Positions 1-6,817 of a stretch of 10,210 nt of DNA are shown here, piece after piece. The translations under genes and the position numbers were made by a program. How positions within the stretch are numbered: position 1 is the first letter of the stretch; each line of letters opens with the position of its first letter. Under the pieces are notes generated by a model, which was not told where the DNA came from, ran no database searches, and saw only the letters and a program-made list of their open reading frames with translations. Origin of the DNA: Lysobacterales bacterium (GTDB lineage: Bacteria > Pseudomonadota > Gammaproteobacteria > Xanthomonadales > Marinicellaceae); the NCBI GenBank assembly GCA_027083915.1, contig JALWML010000567.1, positions 1 to 10,210 of the forward strand. The letters are read 5' to 3'.

Positions 1-28
1 AGGAAAATCCTTTTATAAGAGCAAGCAC

Positions 29-2209
29 CTATCCAAATATGCCTTTCAGTAATTTTTTCTTGATTTTGTCTTTATCGGATTCTGGTTCTTTTTCTTCCTT
101 GGGTTTTGAATCATCGGTATTTTCCTCGCCTTTATCAGCAGGGTCTTTTCCTTCACCACCGCTACTCTTGTCCTTCCCAAATAAAGAGTCCATTAGTTTG
201 CCTTTTAGCTTATCTTTTTCTTTATCAATGCGTTCTTTTTGACTAGCAAGCAATAGTTTTTTTGCATCAATTGAAATACTGGGCTCAAGTAACGAGCCGC
301 TAAGACTAACAGGAATTGGTAGGTTTAATAGTTTTTTGTACTTATCTGACACCAACTGCTCAGGTATATCAAGCAACATCGGTTCAATTGTTCCATTGAT
401 AGTCATGTTAACCAAATCAATTTTTAATTTCCCACCTACTTTAAGGTAAGGTGATTCAAGTTTAAGGGTGTTGGTGGTTAATATCCCTTGATCCATGTCA
501 GCATCAATTTCCATCAAAGCAAAACTTGTTTTCTTTTCACTATCAGCAGACTCCTCTTTAACTTCAGGGTAGAGCATACTCAAGCCTTTTTGCATCATAC
601 CGAACACATCAACACCATAAATTGCACCGTCAGTTAATGTATACTTGAGGTTTCCGTGCGCTGTTTTAAGCGGAACATCACTAAAGGGCTTGTCTATTTT
701 TAAATCCACATTAAAGTCACCTAATCCCGTTAAGAGTTTGCTACCAGCTAAATCTGTTAACAGAGGACCTGCATGAACTTTATTCATGTTATGTTCTAAA
801 ATAACTTTATTGCTCTGTGCTTTTGTATCCACTTTAATAGCAGAGATTAACAAGCCTTGGTAAAAGTCAGCCTTAATTGGTGACATAACAAGTTTTGGAC
901 CATTAGTTTCAACGGTAATTTTTAAGTTTTCAACGGTTGTTCCACTGGCAAGTAATTTGTCAATTGCCAACGAGCCATTTAAGTGACCAAAATCAATATC
1001 TGGTGTTGTTGCCGAAGAACTCGTGCTTTCTTGCGCTGTTTCTTCAGTACCAAGAAAAGCATCAACATTAAACTCATTCATGTGCAATTTAAAAGTGCCT
1101 TGCATTTTCTCTAGGTTTTTAATATTGGCATCGCCAGTAACAACAGTATTGGCATAATTAAATTTTAAATTGGATAAAATCATGCGATTAGTACCCATAA
1201 ACCAAGAGCCAGAACTCCTGAAGTCACTGAAAGTATCATTTGTGACAAAATAAGCACCAGTCATTTTTTTCAAAAATTTATTCAAATCAAAAACACCTAT
1301 TTGATAAGCCCCAGAAATTTGGCTACTGGTTTTGCTAATATTTTTGCCTGTAACATCAGTTATAATTTTTGCATCACCTAATGCCACCATGAGCTCGGGG
1401 AAATATAAACTATCAGCTGCTAAATCTATATTTCCAGGTTTTTTCAAGGATAATTCCAATGGTATAACGCTGTTGGTACTTAATTTTCCCTTAACAGTAA
1501 AAGTATTAAGGTCGGCTTTTATGCCAGTGTCCGATAATAAATTTGTAGCCAATACATCGGCATTAATATCAACATCTAAACCCGTATCAGGCATATTTAG
1601 GTGCATTGATGCATCAAGCTTGACTGGGGATGTTTTGCTGATTTCACCTGTAGCAAGGTTAAATTGAGTCACAATGGCATTTGTTCCAGACTGTAAATCG
1701 GTGTAATTGAGATTGATGTTTTTTAAATCAATTCCAGCAATGTTTAGCGAGCCAGCAGAGCCTCCTTTAGTTGATGAACTATCAGGGCTTCCTCCTTTAT
1801 CCAGATTGGTTAAAATACTTTGCCAGTTGCTGTTGCCTTTTTTGGTAATTTGTAAGTTAATTTGTGCATCTTCAAGAGCCACCCGACCAATTTCGATATT
1901 TTTTGAAAGCAAGGGCATGATTTTGACACGAGCCGTCAATTTTTGAATTTCAGCTAATGATTTGCCCTTAAAACCTTTTTCGTTATCGAGTTTAACATCG
2001 TTCAATGTCAGAGCTAACCATGGGAATACCTTCCATTCGATTTGCCCATCAAGGTGAATTTCACGACCAATTTGGTCTTTGACTTTGTTTTGTATGGTAT
2101 CTTTGTAATCATTGGGATCAATAACCAGTGGCAGTACAAAGGCCGCAATTACAACAAGTAAGACCAATGCAATAGTGGTTCTTAGTATCCATTTTACTAA
2201 TTTTTTCAT
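29..2209 (-). CDS. AsmA family protein, inner-membrane anchored
   Basis: AsmA-family proteins are inner-membrane anchored, periplasm-spanning proteins linked to outer-membrane assembly and lipid supply; the exact role of this member is inferred from family only. The 726-residue protein opens with a short basic stretch and one hydrophobic segment (about residues 7-30), then DPNDYKD at 31-37 and WKVFPWLAL at 59-67, both typical of the AsmA N-terminal domain. The long middle is beta-rich with alternating hydrophobic strands, interrupted by Ser/Gly/Thr-rich linkers near 138-154 and 385-405. The last 75 residues are Lys/Asp/Glu-rich and low in complexity, bounded by two related amphipathic 13-residue segments (666-678 and 714-726). 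The chosen ATG has AGGAGA five bases upstream on its own strand. It is transcribed divergently from the elaA-pgk run. Family assignment is firm; which AsmA paralogue it is (AsmA, YhjG, YicH type) is not resolved. Confidence 0.9.
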   Translation of the reverse strand: MKKLVKWILRTTIALVLLVVIAAFVLPLVIDPNDYKDTIQNKVKDQIGREIHLDGQIEWKVFPWLALTLNDVKLDNEKGFKGKSLAEIQKLTARVKIMPLLSKNIEIGRVALEDAQINLQITKKGNSNWQSILTNLDKGGSPDSSSTKGGSAGSLNIAGIDLKNINLNYTDLQSGTNAIVTQFNLATGEISKTSPVKLDASMHLNMPDTGLDVDINADVLATNLLSDTGIKADLNTFTVKGKLSTNSVIPLELSLKKPGNIDLAADSLYFPELMVALGDAKIITDVTGKNISKTSSQISGAYQIGVFDLNKFLKKMTGAYFVTNDTFSDFRSSGSWFMGTNRMILSNLKFNYANTVVTGDANIKNLEKMQGTFKLHMNEFNVDAFLGTEETAQESTSSSATTPDIDFGHLNGSLAIDKLLASGTTVENLKITVETNGPKLVMSPIKADFYQGLLISAIKVDTKAQSNKVILEHNMNKVHAGPLLTDLAGSKLLTGLGDFNVDLKIDKPFSDVPLKTAHGNLKYTLTDGAIYGVDVFGMMQKGLSMLYPEVKEESADSEKKTSFALMEIDADMDQGILTTNTLKLESPYLKVGGKLKIDLVNMTINGTIEPMLLDIPEQLVSDKYKKLLNLPIPVSLSGSLLEPSISIDAKKLLLASQKERIDKEKDKLKGKLMDSLFGKDKSSGGEGKDPADKGEENTDDSKPKEEKEPESDKDKIKKKLLKGIFG

Positions 2210-2214
2210 AAGGT

Positions 2215-2220
2215 TCTCCT
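2215..2220 (-). promoter_or_regulatory. Shine-Dalgarno of the AsmA-family gene
   Basis: Read on the minus strand this is AGGAGA, five bases before the ATG at 2209. It is one of the clearest ribosome binding sites in the window and supports this start codon. Confidence 0.6.
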
Positions 2221-2225
2221 ATCGA

Positions 2226-2254
2226 AATATATTGGTGCTAGAATAACACGTTAA
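2226..2254 (-). promoter_or_regulatory. candidate promoter of the AsmA-family gene
   Basis: On the minus strand TTAACG (2249-2254) and TATATT (2226-2231) are separated by 17 bases, matching sigma70 boxes at 4/6 and 5/6 positions. The start of transcription would fall near 2219, at the edge of the Shine-Dalgarno, so the leader would be very short; this weakens the call. The -35 candidate is one copy of a CGTTAA direct repeat (2249-2254 and 2256-2261 on the plus strand). On the opposite strand TAGAAT (2239-2244) could be a -10 box for the elaA-pgk run, but no -35 partner is convincing. Confidence 0.3.
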
Positions 2255-2274
2255 CCGTTAAAAAAATGTGACAA

Positions 2275-2727
2275 ATGTTAAAATCAATAGATATTTTAAG
2301 TAAATCATTTAAAGAGCTCAACTCCGAAGAACTTTACGCTATTTTAGCTCTACGAATGGCTGTGTTTTGTGTGGAACAAGATTGTCCATATCAAGATGCC
2401 GATGGCTTAGACTTTAGATCGCAACACTTCTATAGTGGTGACGAAAATGAAGTTGTTGCCTATGCTCGTGTTATACCGCCAGAGCAGGGCAAATGCCATA
2501 TTGGTCGAATTGTGGTGGCACAAAAAAGCAGAGGTCAAAAATTGGCAACTCAAATTATAAAAGCCTGTATTCAATACTGTAAAACACACTACCCTCAGAG
2601 CATAATTGAAATCTCAGCACAGTCCTATTTGTCAGATTATTATCAGTCTTTAGGCTTTAAAAGCACCGGCAAATTCTATTTAGAGGATGATATTCCGCAC
2701 GAACAGATGCAAATTTCGGCTAATTAA
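2275..2727 (+). CDS. elaA: ElaA-type GNAT family N-acetyltransferase
   Basis: A 150-residue GNAT acetyltransferase expected to transfer acetyl from acetyl-CoA to an amine; the physiological substrate of ElaA is not established. The ElaA signature is clear: residues 27-44 read LRMAVFCVEQDCPYQDADG, residues 77-91 hold the acetyl-CoA-binding strand and loop (IGRIVV then RGQKLA), 115-128 contain AQSYLSDYYQSLGF, and 137-145 end with EDDIPHEQM. The RGQK form of the pyrophosphate loop, with Lys in place of the usual Gly, also occurs in E. coli ElaA as I recall it, so it is not a defect. Length matches the family. The ATG at 2266 is followed directly by TGA, so 2275 is the first usable start; no good Shine-Dalgarno precedes it. 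It is 45 bases upstream of pgk with no terminator between, so the two may be cotranscribed. Confidence 0.9.
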   Translation: MLKSIDILSKSFKELNSEELYAILALRMAVFCVEQDCPYQDADGLDFRSQHFYSGDENEVVAYARVIPPEQGKCHIGRIVVAQKSRGQKLATQIIKACIQYCKTHYPQSIIEISAQSYLSDYYQSLGFKSTGKFYLEDDIPHEQMQISAN

Positions 2728-2772
2728 GATAAAATCTCCTCATCTAAATTCATACAACATGTCAAAATCATT

Positions 2773-3951
2773 ATGAACATACTAAAAATGCAAGAGCAAG
2801 ATTTGCAAAACAAACGCGTTTTAATTCGAGAAGATTTAAATGTGCCAATAAAAGATGGCAAGGTTACAAGCGCAAAAAGAATCACTGCTTCTTTGCCAAC
2901 AATTCAAGCAGCACTTGATGCTGGAGCTGCCGTTATGGTCATGTCACATTTGGGTCGACCAACAGAAGGTGAGTATGAAGATGAGTTTTCATTACAGCCG
3001 GTAGCAGACTATTTATCTAAAACACTAGAGCAAAAAGTTGAATTAATTAAAGACTGGGTAGGTGGTGTTGATGTTAAGCCAGGGCAACTTGTTTTGCTTG
3101 AAAATGTTCGATTTAATGTTGGTGAAAAAGCCAACGATGAAGAGTTATCCAAAAAAATGGCAGAATTGTGCGATATTTTTGTTATGGATGCTTTTGGAAC
3201 AGCTCACAGAAAACAAGCCTCAACCTATGGTGTGGCGCAATTTGCACCAAAGGCTGTTGCAGGTCCGCTATTATATGGAGAATTAGAATCTTTAGGTAAA
3301 GCGCTAGATAATCCTGCTCGCCCAATGCTTGCTATTGTTGGCGGCTCAAAAGTGTCAACTAAATTGACCGTACTTGAAAGCTTATCGAAAAAAGTCGATC
3401 AACTTATTGTTGGTGGCGGTATTGCCAACACGTTTATTGCAGCTGCCGGTCACAATGTGGGCAAATCACTTTATGAGCCAGACTTAATTGAACAAGCACA
3501 ATTTTTAATGAAACAAGCCATTGAACAAGGCCGAGAAATTCCTGTGCCAACAGATGTCGTCTGTGCAAAAGAATTCAGTGAATCTGCCGAAGCAGCAATT
3601 AAAGCGGTTGATGCGGTAGAAGACGATGACTTAATCCTTGATATTGGCCCTGAAACAGCAACAAAATTTGCTGAAATGGCACGTAAAGCAGGAACTGTTG
3701 TATGGAATGGACCGGTGGGTGTATTTGAAATCAATCAATTTGGCAATGGAACCGAAACGCTTGCTGCAGGAATAGCTGCCGGAGAAGGGTTTTCCATTGC
3801 TGGTGGTGGAGATACTTTAGCGGCAATCGACAAATACGATATTGAAAATCAAATATCCTATATCTCAACAGGCGGCGGTGCATTTCTAGAGTTTTTAGAA
3901 GGCAATGTGTTACCAGCGGTTGAAATACTAGAATCAAGATACGATACATAA
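2773..3951 (+). CDS. pgk: phosphoglycerate kinase
   Basis: Cytosolic glycolytic enzyme interconverting 1,3-bisphosphoglycerate plus ADP and 3-phosphoglycerate plus ATP. The 392-residue length is normal for bacteria. Visible landmarks: VLIREDLNVP (16-25) with the substrate-binding Arg19, Asp21 and Asn23; SHLGRP (58-63); ENVRF with Arg113; FGTAHR (141-146); GGSKVSTK (190-197) with the nucleotide-contacting lysines; DIGPET (290-295); WNGPVGVFE (311-319); GGGDT (344-348). No key residue is missing. The start matches the usual family N-terminus, a short lead before the VLIR strand, although the ribosome binding site is weak. It is followed 99 bases later by the aldolase gene. The pgk-fba pairing is common; pyruvate kinase, often placed between them in other proteobacteria, is absent here. 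Confidence 0.97.
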   Translation: MNILKMQEQDLQNKRVLIREDLNVPIKDGKVTSAKRITASLPTIQAALDAGAAVMVMSHLGRPTEGEYEDEFSLQPVADYLSKTLEQKVELIKDWVGGVDVKPGQLVLLENVRFNVGEKANDEELSKKMAELCDIFVMDAFGTAHRKQASTYGVAQFAPKAVAGPLLYGELESLGKALDNPARPMLAIVGGSKVSTKLTVLESLSKKVDQLIVGGGIANTFIAAAGHNVGKSLYEPDLIEQAQFLMKQAIEQGREIPVPTDVVCAKEFSESAEAAIKAVDAVEDDDLILDIGPETATKFAEMARKAGTVVWNGPVGVFEINQFGNGTETLAAGIAAGEGFSIAGGGDTLAAIDKYDIENQISYISTGGGAFLEFLEGNVLPAVEILESRYDT

Positions 3952-4003
3952 CACTTACAAAATAAAATCTAAGAGAGGTAATTATCCTCTGTTTAAAACA
4001 AAC

Positions 4004-4031
4004 AAAACCACTGTAAAGTACAGTGGTTTTT
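4004..4031 (+). terminator. intrinsic-terminator-like hairpin between pgk and the aldolase gene
   Basis: A perfect 12-bp stem (4004-4015 with 4019-4030) closes a three-base AAG loop and has a CCACTG core. The 3' arm ends in TTTT, and one further T gives a run of five (4027-4031). The upstream arm is preceded by an A-rich stretch. This fits a rho-independent terminator for pgk. It ends only 19 bases before the aldolase ATG, which leaves no room for a promoter downstream, so it may act as a partial terminator, attenuator or mRNA-processing and stability element. A weaker 5-bp inverted repeat (AGAGG/CCTCT, 3974-3990) lies just upstream. Confidence 0.7.
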
Positions 4032-4038
4032 CTAAAAT

Positions 4039-4042
4039 AAGG
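4039..4042 (+). promoter_or_regulatory. ribosome binding site of the aldolase gene
   Basis: AAGG sits eight bases before the ATG at 4051 and directly after the hairpin at 4004-4031. The stem therefore leaves the ribosome binding site free rather than occluding it. Confidence 0.5.
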
Positions 4043-4050
4043 TAAAAATA

Positions 4051-5070
4051 ATGAACGTAGAACAGTTATTAGAAACTGCAGCAGCAATGGTTGCTCCCGG
4101 AAAAGGTCTTTTAGCCATTGATGAAAGCACAGGAACAATTGCCAAGAGACTGGCATCAGTTAATGTGGAAAATACAGAAGAAAATCGCCGTAAATACCGC
4201 GAAATGCTCTTAACAACTCCAGATCTAGGCGAATACATATCAGGTGCAATTTTATTTGATGAAACCATTCGCCAAGATGCATCAAATGGACAAAAGCTGG
4301 TTGATATTATGTTAGAAGCAGGTATTATCCCAGGTATAAAAGTGGATAAAGGAGCACACCCAATGGCAGGGTTTGAAGGTGAATTAATCACCGAAGGACT
4401 CGATGGGCTACGCGCTCGTTTAAAAGAGTATGCAGAACTAGGTGCGCGTTTTGCTAAATGGCGTGCAGTTATTACCATCACCGATGACTTGCCATCACAA
4501 GCCAATATTGAAGCCAATTGCCATGCCTTAGCACGCTATGCCGCATTATGCCAAGAAGCTGGAATTGTGCCAATTGTTGAGCCAGAAGTCTTAATGACAG
4601 GCGATCACGATATAGATACAGCCTATGATATTAATGAGTTAGCATTAAAGACCTTGTTTAGACACCTTTTTGAACACGATGTTCTCCTAGAAGGTTGTAT
4701 CTTAAAACCATCAATGGTTGTAGCAGGTGATAGTTGTCCTGATCAACCTGGTGTTGAAGATGTTGCCGAAGCAACCGTCAACTGCTTGCTTAATTCTGTT
4801 CCAGCAAGTTTGGCAGGAATCGTATTTTTATCCGGTGGTCAAAGCGAAATTCAAGCCACAGAAAACCTCAATGAAATGAATACACTTGGTCCATTACCAT
4901 GGCCACTAAGCTTTTCATACGGACGAGCTTTGCAAGCCAGTGCATTAAAAGTGTGGGGTTCAGACATAAACAAAAATGCCTCAGCAGCACAACAAGAGCT
5001 AGCACACCGTGCACGCATGAACTCTTTGGCAACTCAAGGTGAGTATAACGCTAACTTAGAGTCGTCATAA
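4051..5070 (+). CDS. fructose-bisphosphate aldolase, class I
   Basis: Cleaves fructose 1,6-bisphosphate to glyceraldehyde 3-phosphate and dihydroxyacetone phosphate, and the reverse, through a Schiff-base lysine without a metal. The 339-residue protein resembles the eukaryotic-type class I enzyme. Active-site residues by alignment from memory with rabbit aldolase: Asp24 in LLAIDEST, Lys97 in GIKVDKG, Lys136 in AKWR, Glu177 in PIVEPEV, Schiff-base Lys219 in CILKPSM, Ser261 in LSGGQS and Arg292 in SYGRAL. The vertebrate C-terminal Tyr is not present; the tail ends in ESS. The N-terminus starts directly at the family core, supporting the ATG at 4051. It follows pgk and precedes ugd by 31 bases, so ugd is probably cotranscribed. 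A hairpin in its leader may modulate expression, and a 12-base tandem duplication covers its stop codon. Confidence 0.95.
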   Translation: MNVEQLLETAAAMVAPGKGLLAIDESTGTIAKRLASVNVENTEENRRKYREMLLTTPDLGEYISGAILFDETIRQDASNGQKLVDIMLEAGIIPGIKVDKGAHPMAGFEGELITEGLDGLRARLKEYAELGARFAKWRAVITITDDLPSQANIEANCHALARYAALCQEAGIVPIVEPEVLMTGDHDIDTAYDINELALKTLFRHLFEHDVLLEGCILKPSMVVAGDSCPDQPGVEDVAEATVNCLLNSVPASLAGIVFLSGGQSEIQATENLNEMNTLGPLPWPLSFSYGRALQASALKVWGSDINKNASAAQQELAHRARMNSLATQGEYNANLESS

Positions 5071-5082
5071 GAGTCGTCATAA
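5059..5082 (+). repeat. perfect 12-base tandem duplication over the aldolase stop codon
   Basis: GAGTCGTCATAA occurs twice head to tail (5059-5070 and 5071-5082). The first copy encodes Glu-Ser-Ser-stop of the aldolase. Because the unit is a multiple of three, the second copy repeats the same codons and a second in-frame stop. It looks like a recent replication-slippage event. Confidence 0.9.
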
Positions 5083-5101
5083 AATCAGGTTTTATTAATT
5101 T

Positions 5102-6436
5102 ATGAAAATAGCAGTAATCGGAAGTGGATACGTTGGCTTGGTAAGTGGTACTTGTTTTGCTCAAATGGGTAATAACGTCACCTGTGTTGATATAGACGAA
5201 GAGAAAATTGCCAAACTCAAACAAGGCATTGTACCAATTTACGAACCTGGTTTAGAGCGCATGGTGAAAGAAAACCACAGCAATAAATCACTGTTATTTT
5301 CATCTGATTTAAAAAGCTCCATCCAAGACGTACAACTGATATTCATTGCTGTTGGCACTCCTATGGGCGATGACGGAAGTGCTGATTTGCAACATGTCTT
5401 GGCTGTTGCAAAAAACATTGGTAAACACTTAAATCAATACACCGTAATAGTGGATAAATCTACTGTTCCTGTCGGTACTGCCGACAAAGTCAAAGCCACT
5501 ATTCAAGAACAGTTAGATGAGCGTCAATCGAAAGTCACTTTTGATGTAGTCAGCAACCCAGAATTTTTAAAAGAAGGGGCTGCAATTGATGATTTCATGT
5601 GCCCGGACAGAGTCGTGGTTGGTGCCCAAAGCGAAAAAGCCTTAACCATTATGCGTGAATTGTATGCACCATTTATGAAGCACCATGACCGTTTTATTGC
5701 CATGGATATTCGCAGTGCAGAAATGACAAAGTATGCCGCCAATGCCATGTTAGCGACTAAAATATCCTTCATCAATGAAATATCAAACATCTGTGAATTG
5801 GTCGGAGCCGATGTTAACAAAGTACGAAACGGCATAGGCAGCGATAGCAGAATAGGCTACAGTTTTATTTATCCGGGTTGTGGATATGGCGGCAGTTGTT
5901 TTCCCAAAGACGTACAAGCACTGGTCAAAACATCCAAAGACAACGGTTATCACCCTGAGCTCCTGACCGCAGTCGAGTTGGTCAATAAAAGACAAAAGCA
6001 CGTGCTTTCCAATAAAGTCATCTACCATTTTGGCGAAGACCTCAGCGGTCTAACTTTTGCTATTTGGGGATTAGCCTTTAAACCCGGCACCGATGACATG
6101 CGCGAAGCACCAGCTATCACCATCATTAACGAACTAACAAAACGTGGTGCAAAAGTCCAAGCCTACGATCCCAAAGCACGTCATGAGGCAGAAACACATT
6201 ACCTCAAAGACAATAAAAACATTCGTTATTGCGACGAAAAATACCAAGCCCTAGAAAATGCAGACGCCCTATTACTCATCACCGAATGGCAAGAATTTCG
6301 TAGCCCTGATTTTGACAAAATAAAATCACTACTCAAAACCAACCTCTTCTTCGATGGCCGCAACCAATTCAACAAAAAACAAATGCACGAAAATGGTTTG
6401 GTTTATTTGCCTATTGGGGTAAAACAAAGCACTTAA
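5102..6436 (+). CDS. ugd: UDP-glucose 6-dehydrogenase
   Basis: Oxidises UDP-glucose to UDP-glucuronate with two NAD+, feeding capsule, exopolysaccharide or lipid A/LPS sugar synthesis. The 444 residues show the family order: an N-terminal NAD-binding Rossmann fold beginning GSGYVGLV (7-14) with Asp30 at the end of the second strand; AVGTP (83-87); DKSTVPVGT (118-126); NPEFLKEGAA (152-161); a central dimer helix with EMTKYAANAM (207-216) carrying Lys210 and Asn214; the catalytic loop YPGCGYGGSCFPKD (257-270) with nucleophile Cys266; and a C-terminal UDP-binding fold from about 315 (WGLAFKPGTDDMREAP). All catalytic residues are present and length is normal. It starts 31 bases after the aldolase gene with only a weak ribosome binding site. 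No polysaccharide cluster follows in the window, so the fate of the product is unknown. No terminator is visible between it and hipB. Confidence 0.96.
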   Translation: MKIAVIGSGYVGLVSGTCFAQMGNNVTCVDIDEEKIAKLKQGIVPIYEPGLERMVKENHSNKSLLFSSDLKSSIQDVQLIFIAVGTPMGDDGSADLQHVLAVAKNIGKHLNQYTVIVDKSTVPVGTADKVKATIQEQLDERQSKVTFDVVSNPEFLKEGAAIDDFMCPDRVVVGAQSEKALTIMRELYAPFMKHHDRFIAMDIRSAEMTKYAANAMLATKISFINEISNICELVGADVNKVRNGIGSDSRIGYSFIYPGCGYGGSCFPKDVQALVKTSKDNGYHPELLTAVELVNKRQKHVLSNKVIYHFGEDLSGLTFAIWGLAFKPGTDDMREAPAITIINELTKRGAKVQAYDPKARHEAETHYLKDNKNIRYCDEKYQALENADALLLITEWQEFRSPDFDKIKSLLKTNLFFDGRNQFNKKQMHENGLVYLPIGVKQST

Positions 6437-6456
6437 AAGCCATTATGTTTCATATT

Positions 6457-6486
6457 TTGTACATTTAAACAGTTTATGTGTATAAT
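6457..6486 (+). promoter_or_regulatory. sigma70-like promoter of hipBA
   Basis: TTGTAC (6457-6462) and a perfect TATAAT (6481-6486) are separated by 18 bases. A TG dinucleotide at 6477-6478 is one base off the extended -10 position. Transcription should begin around 6492-6494, only a few bases before the ATG at 6497. Confidence 0.7.
6460..6482 (+). promoter_or_regulatory. central palindrome in the hipBA promoter, candidate autorepression operator
   Basis: A 23-base dyad centred on 6471 pairs at 9 of 11 positions: TACA-N2-TAAAC, a central A, then GTTTA-N2-TGTA. It overlaps the ends of both promoter boxes and fills the spacer, where a bound repressor would exclude RNA polymerase. Toxin-antitoxin operons of the HipBA family are autorepressed by HipB with HipA, which is why I read it as an operator; the binding itself is not shown. 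Confidence 0.6.
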
Positions 6487-6496
6487 ATGATACATT

Positions 6497-6814
6497 ATGA
6501 AAGTATCGCAATCCAAAACATTCTTAGCAATTGATAGAATATTGCCAATTTTAGGTGAAAATATTAAATTGGCGCGATTACGCCGAAAATTTTCAATGCA
6601 ACAAGTTTCGCAAAGAGCCAATATAAGTCGCTCAACATTAATTCGTATCGAAAAAGGAGATAGCGGTGTTTCAATAGGTAAATATCTACAAGTCTTAATC
6701 GTGTTAAAACTTGAGAATGATATTTTACTGGTAGCAAAGGATGATGTGCTTGGACGCAAACTTCAAGATATTGGCTTAAAAACAAAAAAACGAGCGCCAA
6801 AGAGAGTGGAATAA
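6497..6814 (+). CDS. hipB: HipB-like antitoxin, XRE-family helix-turn-helix regulator
   Basis: A 105-residue DNA-binding protein expected to neutralise the HipA-type kinase encoded next to it and to repress the operon. An XRE/Cro-type helix-turn-helix spans about residues 19-75: LGENIKLARLRR, then MQQVSQRANISRSTLIRIEKG with the recognition helix around ISRSTLIRIE. A basic tail (KTKKRAPKR, 95-103) follows and may contact DNA or the toxin. Its stop codon lies three bases before the hipA ATG, the usual tight antitoxin-first arrangement. The start at 6497 is needed for a short lead before the HTH, but the promoter's -10 box ends only ten bases before it, so translation is probably leaderless. A TTG at codon 16 is a possible alternative start. 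Assignment rests on the fold and the partner gene. Confidence 0.88.
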   Translation: MKVSQSKTFLAIDRILPILGENIKLARLRRKFSMQQVSQRANISRSTLIRIEKGDSGVSIGKYLQVLIVLKLENDILLVAKDDVLGRKLQDIGLKTKKRAPKRVE

Positions 6815-6817
6815 AAA

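Larger units (their letters stand above)
6441..6499 (+). repeat. outer inverted repeat bracketing the hipBA promoter
   Basis: Two 16-base arms, 6441-6456 and 6484-6499, are inverted copies with 14 of 16 positions paired (mismatches at 6444/6496 and 6449/6491). Seven consecutive pairs, TCATATT with AATATGA, lie at the inner ends. Each arm also holds a small palindrome ATG-N3-CAT (6445-6453 and 6487-6495), with centres 42 bases apart, about four helical turns. The right arm ends with the hipB start codon. A role as HipB operators is inferred from its position. Confidence 0.65.

Noticed and set aside
1332..1946. Plus-strand open frames opposite the AsmA-family gene
   Set aside because: Their translations have no recognisable domains and lie antisense to a long, well-supported coding region; they are shadows.
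2266..2268. Upstream ATG for the elaA-like gene
   Set aside because: It is in frame but followed immediately by TGA.
2523..2545. Apparent defect in the ElaA acetyl-CoA loop (RGQK instead of RGxG)
   Set aside because: E. coli ElaA, as I recall it, carries the same RGxK form, so this is normal for the family.
3974..3990. AGAGG/CCTCT inverted repeat after pgk as a terminator
   Set aside because: Only five pairs with a seven-base loop and no U run; the hairpin at 4004-4031 is far stronger.
4032..4517. Long minus-strand open frame opposite the start of the aldolase gene
   Set aside because: It is antisense to conserved active-site sequence of the aldolase, has no domain signature and no ribosome binding site of note.
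6477..6486. Extended -10 element for hipBA
   Set aside because: The TG is at 6477-6478, one base too far upstream of TATAAT for the TGn form.
6441..6499. CATTATG direct repeat (6441-6447 and 6493-6499)
   Set aside because: CATTATG is itself nearly palindromic, and the 16-base inverted arms explain the same match with more positions.
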